In this document: in pieces, positions 34,481 through 43,092 of the stretch | Layout: the number at the start of each line of letters is the position of its first letter | How positions within the stretch are numbered: position 1 is the stretch's first letter | NCBI RefSeq assembly: GCF_022814725.1 | Contig: NZ_CP093442.1 | Coordinates: 868,001 to 932,000 of the forward strand | Length of the DNA stretch: 64,000 nucleotides | Source: Bdellovibrio reynosensis | Lineage (GTDB): Bacteria; Bdellovibrionota; Bdellovibrionia; Bdellovibrionales; Bdellovibrionaceae | Reading direction: 5' to 3' | Translations under genes and position numbers: made by a program | Notes under the pieces: model-generated | What the model was told of the DNA's origin: nothing | Database searches by the model: none | What the model saw: only the letters and a program-made list of their open reading frames with translations

Positions 34481-35083
34481 TTCCCTTTGTTCCATCAGCT
34501 CATCTAAAGCTTCTGTATCAACCAAAGCGCGCACATTTAAAGTTTTAGTCTTAAAATCCACCGTCTTCAAGAAACCTTGGGCCGAGATGATTCCTTCGTA
34601 AATATAGAAAAGCAAAAATAATGTTCCCACAAACCAACGGATACGCGGGCGATTGATGCGCGGATTAAACTGCACCACCCGTGTTTCCGCCACCCAGTCA
34701 GCCAAATGGGTGCGATCATATCTAAAGAACGCTAATGCATAAATCGCCAGGGAAAAAAACAGGCTCAGACGCTGCACAAGTGGGCGCAGAACACATTGTT
34801 GCCAATCAAGCTTTTCATAAGGGTTATTAAAAGGGACAACCTTCAACCCTAAAAGCCACTTTCCGGGTGTCGCCTGCATCATCATCAAAAAGACCATCTC
34901 ATAGATGGCAGGGATCAATAAAAATAAACCTAGCTGCAAAAATGAAATATGAACTTCGTCATCGGTAAAAATCAAAAGATAAAACACTTTGATAAACGGA
35001 AGATAAAAAATCACGCGGATCATTTGATCGATAAAATGCGCAATCAGGCGCTTCCACGTGCTGGGAACAAAAACCTTATCCAT
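34469..35083 (-). CDS. RDD-family membrane protein
   Basis: The 204-residue protein has the RDD signature: the first helix carries R-L-I-A-H-F-I-D (Arg and Asp), and T-P-G-K-W-L-L-G-L-K-V-V precedes the third. There are four hydrophobic segments in total, so it should be in the inner membrane. RDD proteins are often transport- or stress-linked but mechanistically unclear. It overlaps the cca gene upstream by 8 bp and the convergent HD protein by 12 bp. The C-terminal soluble tail is Glu/Asp-rich (residues about 180-204). Confidence 0.82.
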   Translation of the reverse strand: MDKVFVPSTWKRLIAHFIDQMIRVIFYLPFIKVFYLLIFTDDEVHISFLQLGLFLLIPAIYEMVFLMMMQATPGKWLLGLKVVPFNNPYEKLDWQQCVLRPLVQRLSLFFSLAIYALAFFRYDRTHLADWVAETRVVQFNPRINRPRIRWFVGTLFLLFYIYEGIISAQGFLKTVDFKTKTLNVRALVDTEALDELMEQRESGF

Positions 35084-36281
35084 TTGACTCTTTCTTTAAA
35101 TAATCCTGCAACCAATTCAGTGCCGAATCACGAGTTGTAATTTTAGATTCCAATTGCAAACAGTAAGCTTCAGTCAGGCAAATTCCTATCGACTTTCCTT
35201 GCAGATGGCCTTTCACATCTTCACCTGTTAATAGCGGCGCAGGCAAAGTTCCTAAGGTCTTATAAGCTTGCAAAAGATTCTTCATTTCAGCAGCTTTTGC
35301 GTGTTGCTCTTGAATTAAAACTTCAAACACAAAAGCGATACCGGGGTCTTGCATGGCTTGCAGTTGTAAGCCCAAACGCAAATGCAAAAACTCTTCAGGT
35401 CGTTGAAACGTTGTCCATGCTCTTAAGATAGCACGCAAATCTTTGGTTGATAAACGCAGCATCTGCAAACTGCTTTGCACTTCCTGAATTTCAGCTTTTC
35501 TAAAGAACAAAGACAATAGCTGCCAATCTTCAGTGCCACCGAAAGTGCCCTGCCAAGAATTATCCCTTTCGCGAAACGGAAATAGATGACGAAGAAGGCC
35601 TGAATCCGACATGATCTTTAAGCCCTTTGCTACGGCTTTAGACTTTAAAAGCTTGATCATTTCATCTCTTAAACGCTCTCCACTGACTGTCTTTACTTCC
35701 GCTGCCATGGTCTGCAAAGCTAGGTAAGTTTTATTTTCTAAAGTAAAATCCAGTTGCGCAACAAAGCGAGCGGCCCGCAGCAAGCGTAAGTGATCTTCTT
35801 TAAATCTCTGCTCTGCAATTCCCACCGTGCGCAAGGTGTGCGCTTTAAGATCCTCTTGCCCTTGTACGAAATCCAAAACCTTGTTTTGCGCCAAATCGTA
35901 GAACAGAGCATTCACGGTAAAATCACGGCGTTTGGCATCTTCTTCAGGGGATGAAAAATGGACTTCGTCAGGGCGGCGCCCATCAGCATAGGTGCCATCG
36001 GTGCGGAAGGTGGCAACCTCAATATCCGCTCCATCTTGCAAAACCCGCATGACCCCGAAAACTTTACCAACGTTCACGGTTTTATCAAAAAGGGCCTCTA
36101 TTTGATCTGGAGTCGCATCTGTTGCCACATCCAGGTCATTGGCAGGAATGGAAAGCAAAGCATCGCGCACGCAGCCCCCGGCTAAAAAGGCCTTGTAGCC
36201 ATGACTATCCAGTTTATGGTAGATAGCCTTCACCGCGGGCCAATGGGGATGGGATTCTAGAAGCTCTTGCACCTTTGACAT
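35076..36281 (-). CDS. cca: CCA tRNA nucleotidyltransferase / poly(A) polymerase family
   Basis: The 401-residue protein has the class II nucleotidyltransferase head (G-G-C-V-R-D at about residue 36; D-L-D-V-A-T-D-A with the metal-binding Asp pair) and the R-R-D-F-T-V-N-A motif. The neck follows, with D-P-x-x-x-large helices (E-D-H-L-R-L-L-R-A-A-R-F-V). It adds or repairs the 3' CCA of tRNA. It overlaps the RDD gene by 8 bp. A poly(A) polymerase role cannot be ruled out by eye. Its start is 47 bp from divergent queG. Confidence 0.92.
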   Translation of the reverse strand: MSKVQELLESHPHWPAVKAIYHKLDSHGYKAFLAGGCVRDALLSIPANDLDVATDATPDQIEALFDKTVNVGKVFGVMRVLQDGADIEVATFRTDGTYADGRRPDEVHFSSPEEDAKRRDFTVNALFYDLAQNKVLDFVQGQEDLKAHTLRTVGIAEQRFKEDHLRLLRAARFVAQLDFTLENKTYLALQTMAAEVKTVSGERLRDEMIKLLKSKAVAKGLKIMSDSGLLRHLFPFRERDNSWQGTFGGTEDWQLLSLFFRKAEIQEVQSSLQMLRLSTKDLRAILRAWTTFQRPEEFLHLRLGLQLQAMQDPGIAFVFEVLIQEQHAKAAEMKNLLQAYKTLGTLPAPLLTGEDVKGHLQGKSIGICLTEAYCLQLESKITTRDSALNWLQDYLKKESNG

Positions 36282-36328
36282 TCCACTATCTTAAAAAAAC
36301 TGCGGCCTGAAAGAAAGAGAAGATTCGC

Positions 36329-37387
36329 GTGACGCCACAGGAGATAAAATCTCTGATTGATGAAAATCTGGAAGATTTGGGTTTTTCCCATTTCGGCTTC
36401 ACGGCATTGGACAAACCTTTAAGTTTTGAATTTTATAAAAGTTGGATCGCCGAAGGACTTCATGGCGATATGAAATACCTAGAAGACCACGCCCCGATCA
36501 AAGAAGATCCTACAAGCAAATGGCCTCGGGCCCAAAGCGCATTGGTTTTCGCCATCCCCTACTATCCACATCCAGAAAAGAAGACCGATTTCCCGATAAA
36601 GAATGCGCGAGTTAGTTTGTATGCCCAAGGGATGGACTACCATTTCTGGTTTAAAGAAAGAATGCTTTCTGTTTGTAAAAGCCTTCAGGAAATTTTTCCG
36701 GCAGAGGAATTTTTGCCATTTACCGATAGCAGTCCCGTGCTTGAAAGGGATTTAGCAAAAAGAGCCGGCCTTGGCTGGGTGGGGAAAAACACCTGTCTGA
36801 TCCATCCGAAAAAAGGCAGTCTGTTTTTCATCGGCGAAATTTACACTTCTTTGCAGCTTAAAACCGAGATCGAACCGCTTCCTGATTTTTGCGGCACCTG
36901 CACTCGATGTATTGATATTTGCCCGACCGGCGCACTTTTAGAGCCTAAAAGGATGGATGCACGAAAATGTATTTCCTATTTAACCATTGAATCCCGCCAA
37001 GTTCCTGCCGAAGAACTGCGTCCCATGATCGGTGATTGGTTTTTTGGTTGCGACCTTTGCCAAACCGTCTGCCCTTGGAATCAAAAAGTTTTTAAAGGGC
37101 AATTAAACATCGACAAAGTACTTTCTTTAGACAGTTCAAGTGAATCTTTACTAGCGGATGACCTAAAGTACATCCTTAGCTCTTCAGGGAAAAAACTAAC
37201 CAAGGATTTTAACGGTACTCCGCTTGCACGGGCAGGTTCTTTTGGTTTAAAGCGCAATGCCTTGATTGTCGTGGCAAATCGCAAATTAAAGAATCTTTCA
37301 GAAGAAGTTAAGGCATTACTTGAACATGAAAAACTGGGCGAACTCGCCCAGTGGACTTTAAAAAAATTGGCTGACGATAACGTCTAA
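36329..37387 (+). CDS. queG: Epoxyqueuosine reductase QueG
   Basis: The start is the GTG at 36329, giving 352 residues. Two ferredoxin-type [4Fe-4S] motifs are visible: C-G-T-C-T-R-C-I-D-I-C-P near residue 187 and C-D-L-C-Q-T-V-C-P near 241. The N-terminal cobalamin-binding region includes Y-A-Q-G-M-D-Y-H and D-S-S-P-V-L-E-R-D. QueG reduces epoxyqueuosine in tRNA to queuosine using B12. It is divergent from cca, so two tRNA-maturation genes share a 47-bp regulatory region. It overlaps the convergent gene by 4 bp. Confidence 0.94.
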   Translation: MTPQEIKSLIDENLEDLGFSHFGFTALDKPLSFEFYKSWIAEGLHGDMKYLEDHAPIKEDPTSKWPRAQSALVFAIPYYPHPEKKTDFPIKNARVSLYAQGMDYHFWFKERMLSVCKSLQEIFPAEEFLPFTDSSPVLERDLAKRAGLGWVGKNTCLIHPKKGSLFFIGEIYTSLQLKTEIEPLPDFCGTCTRCIDICPTGALLEPKRMDARKCISYLTIESRQVPAEELRPMIGDWFFGCDLCQTVCPWNQKVFKGQLNIDKVLSLDSSSESLLADDLKYILSSSGKKLTKDFNGTPLARAGSFGLKRNALIVVANRKLKNLSEEVKALLEHEKLGELAQWTLKKLADDNV

Positions 37388-37896
37388 AGACCGAGTTTTT
37401 TCAGCAAATCGTCGATATCGGTCTGCGCCATCTTCTGACTACTTCCCGCCCCCACGCTTGATTTATATTCCTCGCTAAATTGGCTAGAAACCCATCTTAA
37501 TCTTTCGATGAAAGCCTCTGGGATATTTTGCTTTAATTCAGAAGTGCTTTGATTGATGTTCTCTAGCAAAACTTCTAAAGTTTCTGTGGCATCCAGTAAT
37601 AATCCCACACACACATTAAAAAACTGTTTATTCGCTGTTATTTGGGAAGCCTTGTAGCCGACCGCTTTACAAACTGCCGAGTAATCAGCAATCATGTGCA
37701 AAGCGTGATCTTCAGAAGCCATCAATGCCAAACTTTTTGCTCCACCCATAATGCGGTCAACAAGGTTACCATAATCTGCAAGTTTTAATACTTGCGTGAA
37801 GTCCCCTTCAATACTTTCCAATAAGTCGAGCATCTCTGGAATTAAGGTCTTTGACTCATCAACGAAATCTTCTACAATTGCTTTATCTATAGACAT
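37384..37896 (-). CDS. HPt-like protein without His, with CheZ-like C-terminal tail
   Basis: The start at 37896 (M-S-I-D-K-A-I) avoids overlap with the divergent gene; the frame extends 12 codons further. The 170-residue product looks all-helical. Its N-terminal half follows the HPt pattern (F-V-D-E-S-x-x-L-I-P-E-M-L-D-L-L-E-S-I-E), but the usual H-x-x-K-G is replaced by I-M-G-G-A-K-S-L. The last 15 residues (A-Q-T-D-I-D-D-L-L-K-K-L-G-L) closely resemble the CheY-P-docking helix that ends E. coli CheZ (D-Q-V-D-D-L-L-D-S-L-G-F), joined by a Gly/Ser linker. I infer a CheY-binding protein; catalytic activity is unknown. It is divergent from the HD-GYP gene. Confidence 0.6.
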   Translation of the reverse strand: MSIDKAIVEDFVDESKTLIPEMLDLLESIEGDFTQVLKLADYGNLVDRIMGGAKSLALMASEDHALHMIADYSAVCKAVGYKASQITANKQFFNVCVGLLLDATETLEVLLENINQSTSELKQNIPEAFIERLRWVSSQFSEEYKSSVGAGSSQKMAQTDIDDLLKKLGL

Positions 37897-37931
37897 ACAA
37901 AAACGATAGCAATTGAAGGACACTCTAGGCA

Positions 37932-38858
37932 ATGGATTATGTTTCTATTCGTGTAAGCACTCTCAGAGGCGATCAGAAAATTGATTTTAATGCTTACATT
38001 AAGATCAACGAGAAAATGGTACTTTACCTTCGTCGTGGGGACAGCTTTGAGGGCGATCGTTTAAAACGTCTCGTAGACAAAAAACTTCGAAAAATGTACA
38101 TCCTTTCTGCCGAGGAATTGAACTATCGCGGTTACCTTCAACGCAATATCGAAGGCGCTTATGATGACAATTCAAAAAACGATTTAAAAACCCGCGCAGA
38201 AATCATTCAAGGGTCCCAACAAAGCAATGTCGAAGAAGTTTTTGAAAATCCAGAAAACGTGGAAGCGTATAATTACGCGAAAGACTCTGCTGGCAAATAC
38301 GTCAACTTTATTACTACGAATGCTCAAGCCGTCTCTAATATTCTGAACATTGATAATGCTGATAAAAACATTGCCCATCATGGGGTTACAGTAAGTACGC
38401 TTTCTGTGGCTTTAGCTCAGAAACTGGGAATCACCGATAGCAAGAAAATGCAGCTACTAACCTTAGGCGCGCTATTGCATGATTATGGCCATCAAGGCTC
38501 AGCTTTGAACGTGAATCAGCCATTGGATAAAATGTCTGCGAGCGATAAAGACATGTGGCAGAAACACCCTGTCGACGGCGCACATAAGGTTCGCGACAAG
38601 AAACACTTTGATACTTCAGTCATTAACATCATTGCGCAGCATGAAGAGACAATTAATGGATCTGGCCCCCAAGGACTTAAAGAAAAAGATCAAGATCCAT
38701 TGGCAATGATCGTTTCGTCAGCGAATGCTTTGGACCGTTTGATTACTTTTGAAAACGTGGCGAAAAACGAAGCCGCAAAAAAGTTGATGTTGGATCACGT
38801 GGGTAAACATCCACTGCAACACATTCAATTTTTAGGTGAAATTATCAAAGGGGTTTAG
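37932..38858 (+). CDS. Tyr-less HD-GYP protein (Bd1817-like)
   Basis: The 308-residue protein has an N-terminal region with a DUF3391-like look (Y-L-R-R-G-D-S-F at about 38-45) and a C-terminal HD-GYP domain. The H-D pair is intact in L-L-H-D-Y-G-H (around residue 181), H-P-V-D-G-A-H is present, and the GYP loop reads N-G-S-G-P-Q-G-L near residue 245, so the Tyr is missing. Length and this feature match B. bacteriovorus Bd1817, whose crystal structure is known to lack the active-site Tyr (recalled). Binuclear metal binding is expected; c-di-GMP hydrolysis is plausible. It lies 35 bp from the divergent CheZ-tailed gene. Confidence 0.82.
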   Translation: MDYVSIRVSTLRGDQKIDFNAYIKINEKMVLYLRRGDSFEGDRLKRLVDKKLRKMYILSAEELNYRGYLQRNIEGAYDDNSKNDLKTRAEIIQGSQQSNVEEVFENPENVEAYNYAKDSAGKYVNFITTNAQAVSNILNIDNADKNIAHHGVTVSTLSVALAQKLGITDSKKMQLLTLGALLHDYGHQGSALNVNQPLDKMSASDKDMWQKHPVDGAHKVRDKKHFDTSVINIIAQHEETINGSGPQGLKEKDQDPLAMIVSSANALDRLITFENVAKNEAAKKLMLDHVGKHPLQHIQFLGEIIKGV

Positions 38859-38871
38859 CGCCCCTTTTGAA

Positions 38872-39711
38872 TTATCGAACCAAGAAGCCACCGTCGGCTA
38901 AAGCTTGCACTTTATTTTGCCAGCGACTTTTATCTAATGCTTCTGGCAGGCCTTCACTGATCATAGCAGCTTCGATCAATTGATCTTCCGTGTACTTGCG
39001 ATCTTCATGCAAAAGATCCAGAAGCTTTGCTTCATAGATATCTAAAGTTCGCTCGGAAATATTTTTTGCGTTTTTCTTGTAAGCCAGGCCATACATGCCA
39101 GCATCCCGTGCAAGATAGCTATTATTCGTTGTCAGGGTCACAATCTGCAAACTGGTGCTGGTCGAAATCAATCCCGATTCTAAAACTTCCGTATCAAAGG
39201 GCTGTACTTCAAGCCAAGCTTGCTCCCACTCCCAATGTGCAAGTTCTAGAATTTCTTTTTTCTCTGGGAATTTGCCGCGCAAGAATCCTACGAAATAGCG
39301 CCAATGATCTTGTAAAAGCCAACTGCTCCAGTCCATTTCTTGTAGATAGGCCGTGCAGATTTTATTTCCCGTAAAGCCCAAGGCTTTTTGCGTGCGCGGA
39401 AAAATTCGCGCAAACATCTTCTTATGCTCTTCTTCTAAATCAAGATCAGACCCTATCACGGACTGTAAAGGGCGAAGCCATTGTAAAGTTCGTAAAAGCT
39501 CTGCGCGATAAATCTCTAGAACAGAATCACTGATCAAGTCTTCGTAGGTCTGCAAAATAAATTGTTTGGTTTTTTGCAGTTCCTCAATTTGTTGGCGGCG
39601 CAAAGAACCTACGCCCACAACGTCAAGATCACGCACAATGAGCACTTCAGAATCCGGAATGGGACCTTGCAAAGGAAAACATAACTGACTTGTTTCGTTA
39701 TCTGTAGACAT
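38872..39711 (-). CDS. Hypothetical protein
   Basis: I start at the ATG at 39711 because 14 further upstream codons would overlap the divergent operon start; no strong SD decides it. The 279-residue product is largely helical, rich in Trp and Leu, with no signal peptide or membrane span. The middle (residues 85-185) weakly resembles the HvfC/BufC (DUF2063) layout, with a W-E-W-E-Q-A-W-L-E helix, but I would not assign it. The C-terminal 70 residues look like a small winged-helix fold (Y-T-E-D-Q-L-I-E-A-A-M). It is convergent with the HD-GYP gene (13 bp apart). Confidence 0.55.
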   Translation of the reverse strand: MSTDNETSQLCFPLQGPIPDSEVLIVRDLDVVGVGSLRRQQIEELQKTKQFILQTYEDLISDSVLEIYRAELLRTLQWLRPLQSVIGSDLDLEEEHKKMFARIFPRTQKALGFTGNKICTAYLQEMDWSSWLLQDHWRYFVGFLRGKFPEKKEILELAHWEWEQAWLEVQPFDTEVLESGLISTSTSLQIVTLTTNNSYLARDAGMYGLAYKKNAKNISERTLDIYEAKLLDLLHEDRKYTEDQLIEAAMISEGLPEALDKSRWQNKVQALADGGFLVR

Positions 39712-39752
39712 TTGCGGATATCTTAGTTGCACTGAAGGCACTGGAGCAAGCA

Positions 39753-40472
39753 ATGTCGATGAATCTGCAAGAAAAAACCTGGGTGCAAGTTGAAGAATAT
39801 CTAAAATCTAACAAACACATCATCGTTCCCGTGGGATCCACGGAACAACACGGCCCTACGGGACTCATCGGTATCGATTACCTTTCATCATGGGAAATTG
39901 CGAAAGCTGTCGGCGAAAAAACAAAAACCATGGTAGCTCCGCCACTGTGTTTTGGAATGGCCGTTCATCACATGGCTTTCCCGGGAACCATCAGCTTTTC
40001 ACCGATCACTTACATCCAAGTGATCACTGAAATCATACAAAGCTTGGGAAAGCATGGTTTCAGCAAATTTACTTTCATCAACGGCCATGGCGGCAATATC
40101 GCGCCATTGACTTCCGCTTTCTGCCAAGCCAAACAAGACAAAGAAACTTTTGATATTAAATTATTCAACTGGTGGCATTTACCAGAAGTGACTGCTTACG
40201 AAAGCAAAGTTTTTGGTAACGAAAATGGTTTCCACGCTACTTGCGGCGAAATCTCTGTGACAATGTACACTCACCCTGAAGCGTACCAAGAAATTCCCGC
40301 GATGAGCTTTCAACCAACCAAAGATCGCCCGCATTGGCCAATGGCTCCAAAAGAGTTTCGCGAAGCCTTTCCCGATGGAAGAATGGGTTCAAATCCCAGC
40401 CTGTGCACGCCCGAACACGGCAAAATGCTATTTAATTTAGCAGTTGACTCTATCTGTCAAAAGCTCGAGTAG
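39753..40472 (+). CDS. Creatininase-family amidohydrolase
   Basis: The 239-residue creatininase-fold enzyme has the metal ligands visible as E and H in G-S-T-E-Q-H-G (around residue 29), D in G-I-D-Y, H in N-G-H-G-G-N and E in C-G-E-I-S. The family includes creatinine amidohydrolase, MftE and the archaeal ArfB deformylase, so it cleaves amide-type bonds with Zn/Mn/Fe. It heads an operon that ends in tryptophan 2,3-dioxygenase and has no classical kynurenine formamidase. It is therefore a candidate N-formylkynurenine deformylase (inference). Otherwise substrate unknown. Confidence 0.87.
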   Translation: MSMNLQEKTWVQVEEYLKSNKHIIVPVGSTEQHGPTGLIGIDYLSSWEIAKAVGEKTKTMVAPPLCFGMAVHHMAFPGTISFSPITYIQVITEIIQSLGKHGFSKFTFINGHGGNIAPLTSAFCQAKQDKETFDIKLFNWWHLPEVTAYESKVFGNENGFHATCGEISVTMYTHPEAYQEIPAMSFQPTKDRPHWPMAPKEFREAFPDGRMGSNPSLCTPEHGKMLFNLAVDSICQKLE

Positions 40473-40516
40473 AAATACTATTGACCCGACTCACGAGCCA
40501 TGGAACAAGGTGGGGC

Positions 40517-41104
40517 ATGAGACTATTGCTTTTCGTCCTCAGCCTTACTGTTTCAGTTGGTGCTTTCGCATCTCAACCTCTTGTTGGGAATGTTGAACGT
40601 AACACCAATGGCGTGGTGTTGATCACTAATTCTGCCACTTGTTATCGTTATACAATCAATGCACAAACAGAAGATGCTGCCATCAGCATTCGCAAACTTT
40701 CAACTGGCGATGCCGTGACTGCTTCGGGCGTTTTAAACGACGACAGCTGCACAGCTCATATCGACAGCATTGATTACGTCGGTCTTCGCAAAATGTTGGG
40801 TTACTGGTACAGCGATGAAGGCATCATCACTGTGAAGGATTTTAATTCTTTAAGCTACTACCCAATCAAGTTAAAAGAATTCCAATTGGGCATTTCATTT
40901 AGAACTGCGGATCCAATTAATTACCGTTACAGCGTGACTCCGTCTGTGGGTAAGGAATGGGTTGTTTTTCTTTCTGATACAAAAAGTACGACCTTTGCGA
41001 CGATTCAATTCAACAAAGGAACAGCTGTTATGAAGATCTATGATCCAGATAACGGCGAAGTGACTAAAACCCTGCGCTTAGCTAAGTGGGGCGACCTGAA
41101 ATAA
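40517..41104 (+). CDS. Hypothetical periplasmic protein in the TDO operon
   Basis: The ATG at 40517 follows AAGGTGG and begins a signal peptide (M-R-L-L-L-F-V-L... G-A-F-A-S); an in-frame start 36 bp earlier would spoil it. The mature part of about 175 residues is beta-rich, with two Cys (A-T-C-Y and D-S-C-T) that could pair outside the cytosol. I recognise no family. Its stop codon overlaps the next start by one base (TAATG), so it is part of the operon with the amidohydrolase, arginase-like enzyme, aldolase and TDO. A secreted protein is odd in a cytosolic amino-acid pathway. Confidence 0.68.
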   Translation: MRLLLFVLSLTVSVGAFASQPLVGNVERNTNGVVLITNSATCYRYTINAQTEDAAISIRKLSTGDAVTASGVLNDDSCTAHIDSIDYVGLRKMLGYWYSDEGIITVKDFNSLSYYPIKLKEFQLGISFRTADPINYRYSVTPSVGKEWVVFLSDTKSTTFATIQFNKGTAVMKIYDPDNGEVTKTLRLAKWGDLK

Positions 41105-42063
41105 TGAGCTGGTTTCATCCCATCGACAAACATCTTCTTTTCACCAAAAACGATAAAGAAGATCCACGTCTTGGTGAATGCGTCCAGGTCCTTCATAAGG
41201 GCGACCTGTCTCAACTCTCTCTACACGACTACGACTTCGCCATCATCGGCTTTCCCGATGACGAAGGTATTTCGCTTAATGGCGGCCGGCCAGGCGCTCA
41301 ACAAGCTCCCCGTGAAATTCGCACTTATCTTTACAAAATGACTCCTCACTTACAGTCGACAACTCTTCCAAAAATTTTGGATATTGGCGATTTGGTGGAT
41401 AAAGAAAAGAAAATTGGCGAACGCCACGAAAAGGCCCGCGAAACCACAAGAACTATCGCCCAGTCTGGCAAACGCTGGATTTCTTTAGGTGGGGGTCATG
41501 ACTATGGTTACTGCGATGGCGCTGGCTTTCTAGATGTCTTTAAGAACGATGCTGTCTTGATCAATTTTGATGCCCACATGGATGTTCGCCCGACTGATAA
41601 GGGCTTTAACTCTGGCACTCCTTTTCATCGCGTGCTTTCAGAATTTAACGGCCAAGTGGACTTTGCGGAAGTTGGCATTCAAAACCAGTGCAACAGCAAA
41701 GCGCACATCAAGTGGGCCGAAGATAAAGGCGCTAGCATCTTTACTTTGGATCACATCAATGAACAGGGACTGCAAAAAACTTTGCAACAGTATATGCAAG
41801 GCAAAGAGCAGAAAAAAGTTTTCCTTAGTGTCGACATTGATGCTTTCACTTCTAGTGAAGCTCCTGGCTGCAGCCAATCTTGGACGACGGGGCTCTTCAC
41901 CAAAGATTTCTTAGTTTCTTTAAATTGGTTGATTGCCAATTTTGATGTGCGTGGAGTCGGTATCTATGAAGTGTCGCCCCCTTTAGACCAAGACAATCGC
42001 ACCAGCAAATTGGCTGCGTTGATCCTGCATAACTATATCTTTAATTCTCTTCGTAAGGCCTAG
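41104..42063 (+). CDS. Arginase/agmatinase/formiminoglutamase-family enzyme
   Basis: The start at 41104 overlaps the upstream stop (TAATG); 319 residues. The ureohydrolase metal motifs are all present: G-G-G-H-D near residue 131, N-F-D-A-H-M-D-V-R near 154-162 and S-V-D-I-D-A-F near 244, followed by E-A-P-G. These coordinate two Mn ions. The family hydrolyses guanidino or formimino groups (arginine, agmatine, formiminoglutamate). The spacing of the A-F-T-S-S-E-A-P-G segment departs from the arginase D-P-x-x-A-P-G, so HutG-like or another substrate is more likely. It is in an amino-acid-degradation operon with TDO. Confidence 0.87.
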   Translation: MSWFHPIDKHLLFTKNDKEDPRLGECVQVLHKGDLSQLSLHDYDFAIIGFPDDEGISLNGGRPGAQQAPREIRTYLYKMTPHLQSTTLPKILDIGDLVDKEKKIGERHEKARETTRTIAQSGKRWISLGGGHDYGYCDGAGFLDVFKNDAVLINFDAHMDVRPTDKGFNSGTPFHRVLSEFNGQVDFAEVGIQNQCNSKAHIKWAEDKGASIFTLDHINEQGLQKTLQQYMQGKEQKKVFLSVDIDAFTSSEAPGCSQSWTTGLFTKDFLVSLNWLIANFDVRGVGIYEVSPPLDQDNRTSKLAALILHNYIFNSLRKA

Positions 42064-42066
42064 AAC

Positions 42067-43092
42067 ATGAAGCGCGGCTTTGGCAGTGACAATCATGCTG
42101 GCACTCACCCGCAGATCCTGGCGGCATTGCAGGCAGCCAATGTCGAGCATGCCCCGGCTTATGGCACAGATGAATGGACAGAAAAAGCCAATCAAGAGTT
42201 TCGTGCGCAGTTTGGCTCTGAAGCCCAAGTGTTTTTTGTATTTAACGGAACTGCCGCCAACGTAACCGCTTTAAGAGCTTTGGCAAAGCCCCATCAATCT
42301 GTATTTTGTTCTGACGTGTCCCACATTAATGTTGATGAATGTGGTGCCCCTGAATACATGGCCGGTTGCAAATTGATCGCACTTCCTTCGGTGAATGGAA
42401 AGCTGACTGTGGAAGAGCTTGAAAAAGCCTTCATCCGCAGAGGCGACCAACACTATTCACAAACTCAAGTTTTAAGTCTGACCCAACCTACGGAATTAGG
42501 AACCACTTATTCCATGGAAGAATTAAAAACTCTGATCACTTGGGCGAAAGATCGTAAGCTTTATGTGCATGTTGATGGAGCTCGTTTAGCGAACGCCGCC
42601 ATTCACTTAAAAAAATCATTTAAAGAATTCACGACCGAACTAGGCGTCGATGCCGTTTCTTTCGGTGGAACCAAAAATGGTTTGATGATGGGCGAGGCTG
42701 TGGTGTTCTTAAACAAGTCCTTAAGCCTTGATTTTAAGTACATCCGTAAACAGTGCGCGCAACTGCCTTCTAAAACCCGCTTTATCGCTGCGCAATTTGA
42801 AGCCTATTTCAAACAAGATCTTTGGCAAAAGATCGCGAATCATTCTTACGAGATGGCCCATTATCTTTATAATGCCGTCAAAGATATTCCAGGCGTGGAA
42901 ATTCGCGAGGTCCCGCAAAGCAATGCGGTCTTCGCTAAAGTACCAAGTGCTTGGGTAAAGACCTTACGAGAACATTATTTTTTCTATGTGTGGGACGAAA
43001 ACACATTTGAATGCCGTTGGATGACTTCTTGGGACACCCAAAAAGAAGACATCGACGGATTTGCTAAAATTTTAAAGGAGCTGGCACGATGA
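42067..43092 (+). CDS. ltaE: PLP-dependent L-threonine aldolase-family enzyme
   Basis: The 341-residue fold-type I PLP enzyme is of the beta-eliminating lyase/threonine aldolase family. The N-terminal S-D-N-H-A-G-T-H-P motif, F-V-F-N-G-T-A-A-N for phosphate binding, V-D-G-A-R-L-A-N and the lysine in S-F-G-G-T-K-N-G are visible. It would split threonine or allo-threonine to glycine and acetaldehyde in the cytosol. It lies 3 bp after the arginase-like gene and overlaps TDO by 4 bp. Because the operon lacks a kynureninase, a different PLP reaction is conceivable, though the sequence gives no direct sign. Confidence 0.88.
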   Translation: MKRGFGSDNHAGTHPQILAALQAANVEHAPAYGTDEWTEKANQEFRAQFGSEAQVFFVFNGTAANVTALRALAKPHQSVFCSDVSHINVDECGAPEYMAGCKLIALPSVNGKLTVEELEKAFIRRGDQHYSQTQVLSLTQPTELGTTYSMEELKTLITWAKDRKLYVHVDGARLANAAIHLKKSFKEFTTELGVDAVSFGGTKNGLMMGEAVVFLNKSLSLDFKYIRKQCAQLPSKTRFIAAQFEAYFKQDLWQKIANHSYEMAHYLYNAVKDIPGVEIREVPQSNAVFAKVPSAWVKTLREHYFFYVWDENTFECRWMTSWDTQKEDIDGFAKILKELAR

